A DNA stretch of 64,000 nt from a virus. Position numbers and translations under genes: made by a program. Location of the stretch: positions 1 to 64,000 of IMG/VR virus record IMGVR_UViG_3300034122_000625; one strand, given 5' to 3'. This document shows, piece by piece, positions 43,613 through 54,353 of the stretch. A model generated the notes under the pieces. It saw only the letters and a list, made by a program, of their open reading frames with translations, was not told the DNA's origin and made no database searches. Each line of letters opens with the position of its first letter. The stretch's first letter is position 1.

Positions 43613-46600
43613 ACGAAAATTATCAACAGCTATACGGATACCTGTCCCAAAATGGGTTGACAGACCTTAGTTCCGATGAGTTTTATAATTCGTACTCGTC
43701 CAATAAAGCGAATTTCAATCAACTATACGCATATCTGGCGGAGAACAAGATGACAGACTTGGGGGCGGACGACTTCTACGCCGCATACTTCGAGCCCCCT
43801 GCTGGTGCGAAAAAAAAAAGTCAATCTTCTCCGTCATATACTCCACCTTCGAGAGGGTACTTGCCGGGTGATGAGCTCGTTCGTCAGATAGCAGAGGCTC
43901 CTTCTGAGCCTGTATACCCTAACGTTCGTAGGGCTCAAGTGGTTCGTCAGATGCTTGAGAACACCACCCTGCTTGACGTAGACCAAAATGTGCTTCAGTC
44001 TTATGGACTTGACGAGTCTGACTGGAGAACGGCACAGGTGGCTTACGCCCTTGATAACACAGAGCAAGACGTTCAGGTAGCCTCTCAGGCTATTCAAGAC
44101 AGGAGTTATGAGCAGGCTTTGGCTGAGGCCAAGTTGAAGGCTCAGGAGGCGTTTATCCCTCAGTTGCTGAAGAATACGTTCCCTAACTCGCCGAATCTGT
44201 TCCGCGCTGCCGAGTGGTTGTTTGAGCCGCAATATGGGCCAATGGGGAATGCTACGGCAGACTTCATGCTCGAACTTGTAGACTCTTCTGTTAGAGCCGT
44301 AGCTGGAGGATTAACCACCAACGATGCAGCAACGGAGGCTTTTAATGTGTTTGCTGAGAAGGGTGTTGGCCTGTCCAGAGAGTCTACAGACAGACTCTAC
44401 AATGCTGTAACGGCGGCTCAGGGCTTTCAGGAGCGCTATGGACAGTCTGAGAGTATGTTGGAGTGGAGCGCTGAAATAGAGGAGGCTAAGAGGAATGGGG
44501 ACAGCGAGCTGCTTGCAGCCCTGTTTGCTACAGCTAAGAACCCTATGGTTCTCCCTGAGATTATGGTGAACTCATACGCCAGTGTATTTAACAAGGCCTC
44601 TATCGCTGCTGCGGCTACTACTACAGGTGGATTTATAGCCGGTGGTGCCGGTGCCGGTGCTGTTGGAGGGCCTGCGGGTGCAGCTGGGGGTGCCTTGGTG
44701 GGTGCAGCTTCAAGTGTGCCTTGGGCTATGGGTGCAGCCTTTACGGCTCTTGAGGTGGGTATGACATTCCCTGAACTTGTCAGGGCTGAGATGGAGGAGC
44801 GCGGTATGGAGTTCAACAAGGAGAACTTCTACGCTGCACTGAATAACGACGAGATATATAACTCCGCTTTGGCTCGCTCTGCTGCTCGTGGTACAGCTAT
44901 CGGTGTGGTGAGTGCTCTCGGCGCAAGAGCGGCGACACAGGTGTCTAAGAACCTCGCCAATAGAGGTATGAGCTCTGTAGGCAGAACGTTCTCTGTTGCA
45001 CCTATAGAGATGGGGGCTGGTTTCAGTGGTGAGGTATTGGGTCAGGCGGCTGGTGGGCAGGAGATAGACCTTGCAGAAGCTACTATGGAGGGGCTTGCTG
45101 AGATAGGCATGGCCCCAGTTGCTGTAGCTGGTGCATACGCTGAGGACTTGGCGGCTAAGAAGCCGAAGTACAAGGTCGGCACGAATACCGTTGGTAGAGA
45201 GGAGATAGAGCGTGTGGTTACGGCAGCAACTCCTGAGGAGTTGAAGCAGATGTCGCTGACGGTAGAGAATGATAGTGAAATGGAAGCTCTTATCGACGAT
45301 AAGATGTTCCGCTCAGAGATTGCTGACAGAGTTCCAGAGACGCTTGGCTCTGAGGACAGAAGACGCATCATCAACCTTGAGGCAGAGAAGAGACAGATTC
45401 AGAACAGAAAGACTGACTCCTTCACGGGCACTGAGGGTGCTATGGCTATAGCTGGCAAGGAGCGTGTTGCTCAGATAGACGAGGAGATTTATGGCATCAT
45501 GAATCCAGCCCCAGAGCCTCTGCAACCTATTACTCTGGACATTGAGCCCATCGCAACGCCTGAGATAGTCACCGAGCCTGCCCCCACATTAGAGCCTGTC
45601 TTTGTGGCCGACTTGGTCAATAGACCTGTTACACTTACCTCTCACAACGGAACACTGCTTGAGACTCCTGTGCAGGGTGACCTGTATGTAGATGGACAGA
45701 CTGTAGTTGTTGAATCGGCAGACAGGATATACGAGATTGGCAATGTGTCTGAACTTAATGAGCAGGACTCAAGGGCCTTGGGTATAGAGCCTCAGGTGGA
45801 GACTGTTGTCGTTCAGGCTGATGAGTCTCTGGTCATCGAGAATGAAGAGTTCTTGATTCAGAGAGACCTCCCCACGATGGGTATAGACTACGATGCCGAT
45901 GGTAACGTCACAAGGGTTAGCCTTGAGAGTAAGAAAGACGGCTCGAAGAAAATGTTCTCTGGTCAAACGGCTATCGACGCAGCATATCAGATACTTTTGT
46001 CCAAAGCCGAGTCACCAGAACAGATTGACCGTATAGACAAGATACTTGAACAAGATGAAGAATACAAAAGACTCCACGACGAGTACGTCGCCAAAAAGCT
46101 CGCAGAGCGGGATGAAAAACCTCGAGAAGCTGCGGCAGCTCCCCAAGCAAGACCAGATACGGATACTGGCGCGAGTGCTAAGCCAAGCGAATCAAAACCA
46201 GTAGCCAAGCCTGAACCTAAGAAAACCCCTCCACTTAAAGAGAAGGAGGCGCCTCAGCCTAAGCCTGCCAACAAAGTTGTAGACAGATTGACCCGTCTGT
46301 TGTCTATAGAGACAGACCCAGTTCGTATGTCCAGCCTTGTGGCTCAGTTGGAGCAGGCGGCAGCTATGGGTGTCGTGTTGCCTGAGAAATCCGCCAAGGA
46401 GTTGAGAGAGGCAAAAGAACAGCTTGAGGCAGGTGGTTATGTCTCTGAGACGCCACAGGTAGGTTCTGACTATGACCCCAATACCACGGATGAGGTTGTC
46501 ATGGTTACGTCAACTGAACTGCCAGCAGGTCAGAAGAAGGTTGTATCTGTCACTCGTCCCAGAGTTACGCAAAACGGACGGGTGAAGCAGTCTGCCAAGT

Positions 46601-49600
46601 TGGTGGTTGCTGTAGGCACAGCCGACCCTACTGCGCTTTCTACAGGCAGGGCGCGTGGAGAGCTTGAAACCCTCAGCAATCCTCGAAACACAAAACAGCT
46701 TCAGTCTACATACGAGAAACTGTGGGGTATGACCCCAGAGAAAGCAAAGGCGGCAGCAGCCATATCTGACAAGATGATTGGTACTATGGCCGCAAGGCAC
46801 GGTATCAGCAAGAAGGATATGTACGCTCGCATTAAGTGGGTGAAGTCTAAGAGTGTGGATGCAAACGGCAACTCTGTCCCGGATACTGACGGACCGGTAG
46901 TAAGGTTTCAGGCCAGAATAGAGGACAGTAAGCGAGGTATAACTATGCAGTTCTTTGCCGGTGGCCCCGAATTAGAGCAACGGAAGCAAGATGGCAACCT
47001 TGATGACAATGCGCCACTATCTACTATATACGACAAAACTGGTGTCCTTTTTCATACCCCTGATAAGGCGGGTGGGTTTATTATATCTAAGGACGGAAAA
47101 AATATTGTAGAGGGACAGGGTGGTATGTACTTCCCTCTTCTCCCGGGTTTCTTTGAAAACAGATACTTCTGGGCTTCCACAGAAGGCGCGGCTAATGGAA
47201 TGGCTGATTCCCTTAATCGGGCCGCTCAGATGTCTAAGGACGGAAAGGTTAGGATGGTGCTGGTGAGCACAAACTTAAACAAGTTGTCTGGGGGTTCTGG
47301 TATAAACCAAGGGTTGGTGCGTATGCTTCAATCTTTTATGGAAGATAAGAAGTTTCCGCTTCTCCAGTCGGACGTGAAGTCCATTTTGATTGCAGCAAAC
47401 GCAGCCCTTGGAAGGCCTCCAGCAGGAAAACCGGATGGCCCCAGAGCTGTTTTGAATGCTGACGTAAAAGGAAGCATGAATGTAAAGCAGATAATTGATG
47501 TAATCTTAGATAAACTGTCTCCAGAAAGTAGTTCTTTTCCAGACAGATGGGCGTTTTTTGAAGGTGTTGCTATGGGTTTAAGCAAAGTTGCCTCAGAAGA
47601 CCCTAAAAAAAAGAAGGCCATTGTGGAGCTGTTGAACACCATCTCAGGTCTTGAGGAGTGGGGCCCAAAGAAAAATCCAAAGAAGAAGCTGTTTAAGAAA
47701 GACGTTCTGGTGGCCCTTCACTCAGCGTTTTCTGAACCTGTCTTAAGAGTAGTAGGCGACTCGTTGGATACAGACAAGAAACTGGGGACAAACAATGAAA
47801 GGGTGTATGCTGTTATAGAGGCCGATGTAAATCCAGATGACCCAGCAAACACCTTCGAAGCTATATCACCAAAATACGAGGGTCTTCCAGAGCACGCATC
47901 ATATCCTCGCGTAATAAGGCTTGTCAATCAAGACGCCAGAACTACCGTTCGCATTCTTAACGAAAGGGCTCCTTGGTATAACTTAGCCATAAATCCAGCT
48001 ACAGGCAGGACGCCTGAGGAAAACGAAAGGCTGAAGATATTCCCGTTTGGATTCACAAATAATCCGCTGTCTACTACATCCATATCGGAAGACCCGACGG
48101 ATGTAAATCTGATTCCTCTGACGTCCTCTGCAATTGATACTAAGGCTGTTACAAAAAATACAAAGGCAGAGGTTGACAGAATAAAGGGGTTGCCTGAGAA
48201 TGAAGAGGATGGGGCTACGTTTAATAATGACGGAACTAAGCTGGAGTTGGCTCAGGGCGCTATTGTGCCTGTTGCATCATTTAACACTACGCAGGAGGAA
48301 CTTACTCCTGAGATGATTTCTGAGTTCTTAGATTCTATGAGAGGTGTGTTTTCTACTCAGACCGTAAGGTTTGGGTTGTACAAGTTCCCTGACTCCACCA
48401 AGGTTTCCATAGACATAAACATTGTAGTTGACGAAAACAACAGAGACGAGGCTATAAAGTTTGCCAGATACGCTGGTCAAAAGTCTGTGTTTTTTATGTC
48501 AGACTTCAGTACGGCTGAAACCGGGGCAAGCGGAAAAAACCCCAAGACCTTTAGCATAGAACAGTACGCCGAGATTGCTCGCAGGCTTGAAGACGGCACA
48601 ATAGACACGTTTATTCAGGGCAACAACCCGTACTCGCTTCCAGAAGAAATTTCAGATGTTCTTACAGATGACGGCAATGGCAATTACGTCTTTAGGCACT
48701 ACTCAGAGGAAAGGCGAGATGTCATCAAGCCCGGCTCCGGACAAAACATTAGGACTTCGAGAGATGAGGCATCTGCAATAGGTTCTGTTGGCGGGCTGGC
48801 AATGTACTACGTTGACGATTCAAGAGACGTGGGTGGCAATGTGCCTCATATAGTAAAAGTCCCTAAGGATAAGGTTTACTACTACAATGAAGACGCCTTA
48901 GACTTTTTTTCTGAAGCAAAAAAGAGGTATAGCGAAAGGACTGGGCTTAGGAATTTCTTGAATTACAATCAAGAGCTCGCTTGGATTACAAAGGTTGCTA
49001 ATGAGAGAGGCTTTGAGATGGTAATCAGTGAGTGGAGTGTTGGTAATGCCAAGCTAAGGGCTCAGACCACCATGACTCTTGAGCCTATCGAGGGCGACTT
49101 TGAAATGAACTCCAACAAGAGGACGCCGCCAAACATCGTAAAGGGCGACAACATATTGATAGATGGCTACAGATACGTTGTCGTCAATTCACAAATCATT
49201 AACGGTCGGCGTGAGATAGAGTACACCAACACCAGTCTAAGTAACACACAGAAACAGTTTGTGGACCTGATGGTTGATGGAAATGGGAATCCCAACGTCA
49301 CCCGCAATAGATTTACCTACGAAGTCATAGACGCCAACGGCAATGTCGTTCGTCAAAACAAGGGTCAAGTTTACTTCCAAGACCAACGCGCTGCTATTGT
49401 TATGAGCGGCACAGAGGCTGTTATTCACGCTATCTCCAACCCAGACGTAACTTCCCCTCTCCACGAACTTGCTCACCTGTATGAGCAGGTATTGACTGAC
49501 GAGGAGAGACAACAGATTCTCGATTGGACAGGGCAAGAGCAATGGAATGGTGATACGTCAGAAGCTTTTGCCGAAGGATTCGAGAAGTTCCTGTATGAAG

Positions 49601-52446
49601 GTGAGGCTCCCACCCCGGAGATGAGGGATGCATTCAGTAAGTTCAAGAAGTGGATTACGGAGATATACAGCGCCATCAAAGGCACTCCGCTACAGCTTGA
49701 GCTGAATGACAACATGAGACGGATATACGAGAATATATTCGCCACTCAGGAGCCAGAGAACATAACCCACAATCAACAGCCCATCAACGGCGTACTGTAT
49801 CAAGGACCTACAAATGCACAGGGGCAGAGCACTTACTCTCCCTCAAACATGAGCTCCTTCCAGACGTACTTGCTGGCATTTAGACGCAAGTGGCAGGACA
49901 AGTATGCTGAGGTTATGTGGTTCCAAGATGACATCAAGAAACAGGGCAAAAAAGTAACAGAGTCCGCCGACTTCAGGATGGCAGAAGACCTGATGCACGG
50001 GCGGACAAGGAATGACATGGATAAGGTTGAGCAGCAGCTTGAAGAGGCTCAGAAGTTCATGAGAAAGCACGGCCTTACATCAGACGACTTGTCAGACTAT
50101 CTGTACGCCCTCCATGCACCATCTCGTAATCAGGCCATCTTGGATAAGTATGGGAAGGTTGACGGCTCCGGTATGTCTGATGCTGAAGCTGATGCCATCC
50201 TTAACGATTTGAGAGCGAAGTATGACCCAAATATCCTTGAACAGGCGGCTGACTACTTTCGCGATATGCTTGCGAACAACAGACAGGTTATGTCTGAATT
50301 CGGGCTTGAAACGCCTGCCATACTTGATGACTTTGAACAAAACGAGACTTATGTTCCCTTGTTCGGTATTGCCACAGACGAGATGTCAACTGACACGACC
50401 GTCTACCCCACTGGAGGTGCAGGTATACACGTATACGGACACGTCAGCAAGAAAGCTAAGGGTAGAAAGAGTAGGGCCACCAACGTCCTTGCAAACATAG
50501 TATCCGCCTCTCTCGCTCTTAGAATCAAGGCGCGTAAGAATGAATCCCTGTTGTCACTGTACAACCTTATTCAGGATAACCCGAGCGATGCTTGGGAGGT
50601 TGTGTCCGACTCGAAGACAGGTGATGAGGCAAGCGTTGGTGTTCGCATAAACGGTGAGCAGCACTTCATCAGATTTGCAGACCCCAACAAGGCTAAGCAG
50701 CTAAAGAACATGGGGATTGACAGCGTCAACTGGTTCAATAAGGCTTTGAGAGTTTTGCCTACCAGTTGGTTGCGAAAGTCGTTCACCGTGTACGACCCAG
50801 AATTCGTTATCTCAAACTTCTTAAGAGACTTGGAGGCGGCCATATTGAATGCCGCAGCTGAAGCTGAAGAAGGGGGTATAACTGAAGGCGTAGACCTGTC
50901 CAAGGATATAGCCAAGATTAAGAAGAATGTTTGGCCAACCTTTAGGGCTTTGGTTAAAATAAACTTTGGTGGGGTTGCTGACCCGACAATCAATCAGTAT
51001 TACGAGGAGATGAAGGAAGATGGCGGCATCACAGGGTGGGTGCAGCTAAAGACCTTAGGGGATATGGCCGCAGACATTCAGAACGGTATAGACCCAAGTA
51101 ACGTTAGGATAGCTAAGGATAAACTCGGAAGCGTTTTTACATACATCGAGAAGATGAACGATGCTGTGGAGCAGGCTGTGAGATTGACAGCTTACATAGC
51201 CGCTCGTGAACGTGGAATATCTCGGAACAAGTCAGCGCAGCTTGCAAAGAACTTGACGGTAAACTTTAACCGGTACGGCGAACATGGCATCACGCTCAAC
51301 CAGTTCAAGATGTTCTTCAATGCATCGGTTCAAGGTTCCTACAGAGTCCTCACTACGCTTGGCAAAACAAGAAAAGGCCCGGGACCCTTTTACAACAGAC
51401 TTACGAAGTCTCAGAAACTTGCAATTGGTTTGTTCCTTATGAACTCAACCATCACGGCCTTTAATATAGCCATGAGTGATGACGATGAGGATGATGTCAG
51501 CTTCTACAAGAAGATATCGGACAATGATAAGCAGCGTAACCTGATTCTCATGTACGATGGGCAGAACTTCATAAAGATACCTATGGCCTATGGATTTGGT
51601 GTCATAACCAGTTTTGCTGAGGCTGTTACCTCTACCGCTATGGGGGTTAGAGATGCTGATGATGCTGCTTGGTTTACGCTATCTTCCCTCCTAAACTCAT
51701 TCTCCCCGATTCAGTTTGGAGACTACACCACAATTGAGAAGTCAATCACCACACTGATAACACCATCAGGCTTGGCTGCTGTAACAGAATCTGCTCTGAA
51801 TGAAACTTTTATGGGTTCTCAGGTGTACAGAGAGCAGCTGCCGTTTGGTACACCAGCCCCAGAGTATCAGCTCGGATTTAAGTCACCTATGTGGCTCAGA
51901 GATGCCACAAAGACCATCAACGAGATGACGGGTGGTAGTGAGTATGTTCCGGGAGATATAGACATAAACCCAGACAGAATATATCACTACTACAACTTCT
52001 ACATCGGCGGGTTGGGTAGGTTTGTGGGTAGAAGCGGCGAGGCTATCCTGTCCACAAAAGAGATGATTCAGAGTGGAAAGGCTATACGGATGAGTTCCAA
52101 TGACTTGCCCATGCTTAGGAAGATATACGGGGAGCCATCTCGATTCTACGACTACAGGCTGTTCAACGAAAACCTTACGGAGAGCAAACAGCTTCTCGAC
52201 GAGTACGAAGACCCAGCCACGAGGAGCAGCGACAAGGACCGGTATGGAAAGATATACACCATTAAGCAGGCTCGATTGGAAGCAGAGAAAAAGCTGAAGG
52301 ACTTGAGAGCTCAACTGAGACAGGCTGAAAAGATGGAGGACTACGTGGAGAGAAAGAATACTGTATTCGAGTTGTACGAGAAGCAGCGTTTGGTTATGGC
52401 AGAGTTCAATAAGCTATACAATGAGAAGGGACCGAAAAAAGATTAA
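43609..52446 (+). CDS. Giant polyvalent ejection protein, 2945 aa
   Basis: The N-terminus has two 28-residue repeats (QLYGYLSQNGLTDLSSDEFY and QLYAYLAENKMTDLGADDFY). Then come a Gly/Ala membrane-like stretch (about 327-388), a Pro/Lys linker (about 835-890), a HYSEERRD region (about 1695-1830) with ADP-ribosyltransferase-like look, an HELAH zinc-protease-type motif at about 1950, and a helical C-terminus with LAIGLFLMNSTITAFNIAMS. The order recalls polyvalent proteins of phages, which are ejected with the DNA and carry enzymes into the host. It ends in a Lys/Glu-rich coiled coil. Confidence 0.7.
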   Translation: MNENYQQLYGYLSQNGLTDLSSDEFYNSYSSNKANFNQLYAYLAENKMTDLGADDFYAAYFEPPAGAKKKSQSSPSYTPPSRGYLPGDELVRQIAEAPSEPVYPNVRRAQVVRQMLENTTLLDVDQNVLQSYGLDESDWRTAQVAYALDNTEQDVQVASQAIQDRSYEQALAEAKLKAQEAFIPQLLKNTFPNSPNLFRAAEWLFEPQYGPMGNATADFMLELVDSSVRAVAGGLTTNDAATEAFNVFAEKGVGLSRESTDRLYNAVTAAQGFQERYGQSESMLEWSAEIEEAKRNGDSELLAALFATAKNPMVLPEIMVNSYASVFNKASIAAAATTTGGFIAGGAGAGAVGGPAGAAGGALVGAASSVPWAMGAAFTALEVGMTFPELVRAEMEERGMEFNKENFYAALNNDEIYNSALARSAARGTAIGVVSALGARAATQVSKNLANRGMSSVGRTFSVAPIEMGAGFSGEVLGQAAGGQEIDLAEATMEGLAEIGMAPVAVAGAYAEDLAAKKPKYKVGTNTVGREEIERVVTAATPEELKQMSLTVENDSEMEALIDDKMFRSEIADRVPETLGSEDRRRIINLEAEKRQIQNRKTDSFTGTEGAMAIAGKERVAQIDEEIYGIMNPAPEPLQPITLDIEPIATPEIVTEPAPTLEPVFVADLVNRPVTLTSHNGTLLETPVQGDLYVDGQTVVVESADRIYEIGNVSELNEQDSRALGIEPQVETVVVQADESLVIENEEFLIQRDLPTMGIDYDADGNVTRVSLESKKDGSKKMFSGQTAIDAAYQILLSKAESPEQIDRIDKILEQDEEYKRLHDEYVAKKLAERDEKPREAAAAPQARPDTDTGASAKPSESKPVAKPEPKKTPPLKEKEAPQPKPANKVVDRLTRLLSIETDPVRMSSLVAQLEQAAAMGVVLPEKSAKELREAKEQLEAGGYVSETPQVGSDYDPNTTDEVVMVTSTELPAGQKKVVSVTRPRVTQNGRVKQSAKLVVAVGTADPTALSTGRARGELETLSNPRNTKQLQSTYEKLWGMTPEKAKAAAAISDKMIGTMAARHGISKKDMYARIKWVKSKSVDANGNSVPDTDGPVVRFQARIEDSKRGITMQFFAGGPELEQRKQDGNLDDNAPLSTIYDKTGVLFHTPDKAGGFIISKDGKNIVEGQGGMYFPLLPGFFENRYFWASTEGAANGMADSLNRAAQMSKDGKVRMVLVSTNLNKLSGGSGINQGLVRMLQSFMEDKKFPLLQSDVKSILIAANAALGRPPAGKPDGPRAVLNADVKGSMNVKQIIDVILDKLSPESSSFPDRWAFFEGVAMGLSKVASEDPKKKKAIVELLNTISGLEEWGPKKNPKKKLFKKDVLVALHSAFSEPVLRVVGDSLDTDKKLGTNNERVYAVIEADVNPDDPANTFEAISPKYEGLPEHASYPRVIRLVNQDARTTVRILNERAPWYNLAINPATGRTPEENERLKIFPFGFTNNPLSTTSISEDPTDVNLIPLTSSAIDTKAVTKNTKAEVDRIKGLPENEEDGATFNNDGTKLELAQGAIVPVASFNTTQEELTPEMISEFLDSMRGVFSTQTVRFGLYKFPDSTKVSIDINIVVDENNRDEAIKFARYAGQKSVFFMSDFSTAETGASGKNPKTFSIEQYAEIARRLEDGTIDTFIQGNNPYSLPEEISDVLTDDGNGNYVFRHYSEERRDVIKPGSGQNIRTSRDEASAIGSVGGLAMYYVDDSRDVGGNVPHIVKVPKDKVYYYNEDALDFFSEAKKRYSERTGLRNFLNYNQELAWITKVANERGFEMVISEWSVGNAKLRAQTTMTLEPIEGDFEMNSNKRTPPNIVKGDNILIDGYRYVVVNSQIINGRREIEYTNTSLSNTQKQFVDLMVDGNGNPNVTRNRFTYEVIDANGNVVRQNKGQVYFQDQRAAIVMSGTEAVIHAISNPDVTSPLHELAHLYEQVLTDEERQQILDWTGQEQWNGDTSEAFAEGFEKFLYEGEAPTPEMRDAFSKFKKWITEIYSAIKGTPLQLELNDNMRRIYENIFATQEPENITHNQQPINGVLYQGPTNAQGQSTYSPSNMSSFQTYLLAFRRKWQDKYAEVMWFQDDIKKQGKKVTESADFRMAEDLMHGRTRNDMDKVEQQLEEAQKFMRKHGLTSDDLSDYLYALHAPSRNQAILDKYGKVDGSGMSDAEADAILNDLRAKYDPNILEQAADYFRDMLANNRQVMSEFGLETPAILDDFEQNETYVPLFGIATDEMSTDTTVYPTGGAGIHVYGHVSKKAKGRKSRATNVLANIVSASLALRIKARKNESLLSLYNLIQDNPSDAWEVVSDSKTGDEASVGVRINGEQHFIRFADPNKAKQLKNMGIDSVNWFNKALRVLPTSWLRKSFTVYDPEFVISNFLRDLEAAILNAAAEAEEGGITEGVDLSKDIAKIKKNVWPTFRALVKINFGGVADPTINQYYEEMKEDGGITGWVQLKTLGDMAADIQNGIDPSNVRIAKDKLGSVFTYIEKMNDAVEQAVRLTAYIAARERGISRNKSAQLAKNLTVNFNRYGEHGITLNQFKMFFNASVQGSYRVLTTLGKTRKGPGPFYNRLTKSQKLAIGLFLMNSTITAFNIAMSDDDEDDVSFYKKISDNDKQRNLILMYDGQNFIKIPMAYGFGVITSFAEAVTSTAMGVRDADDAAWFTLSSLLNSFSPIQFGDYTTIEKSITTLITPSGLAAVTESALNETFMGSQVYREQLPFGTPAPEYQLGFKSPMWLRDATKTINEMTGGSEYVPGDIDINPDRIYHYYNFYIGGLGRFVGRSGEAILSTKEMIQSGKAIRMSSNDLPMLRKIYGEPSRFYDYRLFNENLTESKQLLDEYEDPATRSSDKDRYGKIYTIKQARLEAEKKLKDLRAQLRQAEKMEDYVERKNTVFELYEKQRLVMAEFNKLYNEKGPKKD

Positions 52447-52882
52447 GGACACCAAGGTAGGTAAGTGGCTCAAAGAGAAGGCTCCAGACGTTCTGGATAC
52501 TGTCGGAGAGCTTCTGCCTGACCAAGGTGCCTTGGGGGTAGTCAAGAGACTGATAGACCTTGAGCCTAACATGGACGCCGAACAAAAGATGGAGTTCAAC
52601 AAGATGCTCATGGAGTACGAGTCTAACGCTCAGGACAACGTCACTGAACGGTGGAAGGCGGATATGTTGTCTGACTCTTGGCTGTCAAAGAACATTAGGC
52701 CCATAATGCTCTCATACTTAGTCCTATCGTTCACTATATTTGTTGTGTTTGATAGCATTGAGTCTGTTTCTTTTGAGATAAAAGAGGCTTACATAGACGT
52801 ACTCAGTGTCTTGATGACAACAGCATTCACAGCTTACTTCGCAGGAAGGTCTTATGAAAAGGTTAAACTGAACGGACGATGA
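52421..52882 (+). CDS. Holin-like 3TM protein, 153 aa
   Basis: A charged helix N-terminus (KKIKDTKVGKWLKEKAPDVL) and GELLPDQGALGVVKRLID, then MLSYLVLSFTIFVVFDSI and VLSVLMTTAFTAYFAGRSYE as hydrophobic helices, with a basic C-terminus. This resembles the phage 3TM holin / gene-transfer-release family. It starts inside the end of the giant gene (26-nt overlap). It may release the M15 endolysin. Confidence 0.65.
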   Translation: MRRDRKKIKDTKVGKWLKEKAPDVLDTVGELLPDQGALGVVKRLIDLEPNMDAEQKMEFNKMLMEYESNAQDNVTERWKADMLSDSWLSKNIRPIMLSYLVLSFTIFVVFDSIESVSFEIKEAYIDVLSVLMTTAFTAYFAGRSYEKVKLNGR

Positions 52883-54087
52883 CAATTGAATACAAATGGT
52901 ACGACAGATTGGCCATAGGCTTGATTCTGTTTTGGGTCTTGATGGCCTTCTGCGCCTCGCCAGCGGCAGCGCAAAACAAGGTGGTGGAAGAGTGCGTAGA
53001 GCTTGGATACGATGGCAACATTCTCCCAGACAACTACGGGGCAAACAGAAACTATAACTACCCAAAGCATATCCGGTGTGTGGTTCACGTACTGCATGAC
53101 GAGTTCTTTGTCGGCAGCGAGATAAGCATGGACATCATTGTGGATGCAATCGAACAGCTTAACGTAGACTTCATCGGGACAGACATAACGTTCGAGCTTG
53201 TCGATGTAACTTACACAGACTTAGACGTTTACCCTTGGGCAAGTGGTTACAGGTCTACAGCATCCAATGCTGTTTGCTTCCCTACTTACGGGAATCATAT
53301 GGCTATGTGGACCAATGATGTAAAGCGGAATACGGCAGAATACTGCAACATATACGTTGCCCCAGACTTCTGCTCCACCATCCTCGGGTTCGCTTGGGTA
53401 ACCTTTATCCCATACTCAGTCCTTGATGGGGTGTGGGTGGAGACAGAGGTGTTTGGTACATACGGAGAGCATCTTACTTTCAGGGATGAGAACGAGACTC
53501 TCACCCATGAGATGGGGCACTACTGTGGCCTGCATCACGTGTTCAGGGATGGCAACGGAACAGTATCTCAGTGCGGACAGAACATCGGCCCATGCGACAC
53601 GAGTGGTGACTTTGTGTGTGACACCCCACCGACCAAGGTTGCTTATGGCTGCCCCGGAATAACTGGCTACTACTGCCCAGAAGCCACGTACATGGGGGCT
53701 CAGTATTTCGCCAACAACCACATGGACTACTGTGCCGAGGAGTGCAGAGACGTCTTTACTTCCGGTCAGATAGACAGGATGCACGCTATGCTCAATTATC
53801 AGCGCTTTCAGTTGTTTGACGAAGGCGTGTACTGCTTCGGAGACCTCAATGCAGACTGCATGGTGGGGACAGCAGATATGCTCATCGTGCTTGCCAACTT
53901 CGGGTGTGAGTTCTGTTCAGACGGTGACGTAGACTTGAACTACGTGGTGAACACAACAGACTTGATGTACATACTGAATACATGGGGGGATGACTGTGGA
54001 TGCGGTGCACCTCAGCCGTTCAATGAGTTTGGCACAAAGCCTGAGGACACATACGAGTTGCTAAATAAACTGATGCAGCACAGATAA
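52879..54087 (+). CDS. Pappalysin-type (M43) metalloprotease with dockerin
   Basis: 402 aa with a signal/anchor segment (LAIGLILFWVLMAFCASPAA, about 11-30). HEMGHYCGLHH (about 210-220) is the metzincin zinc site and NNHMDYC (about 279-285) the Met-turn. A C-terminal dockerin-like domain has Ca-binding GDLNADCMVGTADMLIVLAN and GDVDLNYVVNTTDLMYILNT. It is Cys-rich, so it likely works outside the cytoplasm. Secreted metzincins are unusual in phages; it may cleave surface proteins at lysis or ride on the virion. Confidence 0.85.
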   Translation: MTIEYKWYDRLAIGLILFWVLMAFCASPAAAQNKVVEECVELGYDGNILPDNYGANRNYNYPKHIRCVVHVLHDEFFVGSEISMDIIVDAIEQLNVDFIGTDITFELVDVTYTDLDVYPWASGYRSTASNAVCFPTYGNHMAMWTNDVKRNTAEYCNIYVAPDFCSTILGFAWVTFIPYSVLDGVWVETEVFGTYGEHLTFRDENETLTHEMGHYCGLHHVFRDGNGTVSQCGQNIGPCDTSGDFVCDTPPTKVAYGCPGITGYYCPEATYMGAQYFANNHMDYCAEECRDVFTSGQIDRMHAMLNYQRFQLFDEGVYCFGDLNADCMVGTADMLIVLANFGCEFCSDGDVDLNYVVNTTDLMYILNTWGDDCGCGAPQPFNEFGTKPEDTYELLNKLMQHR

Positions 54088-54218
54088 TGGCAAAGAAGAC
54101 AGGTTCTGAGAAGATTGTCCTTAGCAAGAAGAAGAGTGTCGGCAGACACAGCAAGAGTGCTTCTGTGAACAAGGGTAGTGATATGTACACCAAAAAGTAT
54201 AGAGGTCAAGGCCGATGA
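54087..54218 (+). CDS. Short basic protein, 43 aa
   Basis: MAKKTGSEKIVLSKKKSVGR and a Ser/Lys-rich tail ending YRGQGR. ATG overlaps the preceding stop as TAATG. It resembles small nucleic-acid-associated phage proteins. Function unknown. Confidence 0.6.
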   Translation: MAKKTGSEKIVLSKKKSVGRHSKSASVNKGSDMYTKKYRGQGR

Positions 54219-54352
54219 AACTCATAAAGAGAAAGGACGGCTCATACTCCAAGAGAGGTCTGTGGGACAACATAAGAGCCAACAGAGGTTCCGGCAAGGA
54301 ACCCACCAAGGCCATGCTTGAACAAGAGAGGAAAATCCGAAACAAACAGTAA
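54215..54352 (+). CDS. Short basic conserved protein, 45 aa
   Basis: MKLIKRKDGSYSKRGLWDNI then RANRGSGKEPTKAMLEQERK. From memory, the GLWDNIRANRGSGK..TK.ML.QE..I pattern is widespread in phages (often near terminase or structural genes), function unknown. It starts as ATGA overlapping the previous stop. Confidence 0.75.
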   Translation: MKLIKRKDGSYSKRGLWDNIRANRGSGKEPTKAMLEQERKIRNKQ

Positions 54353-54353
54353 C

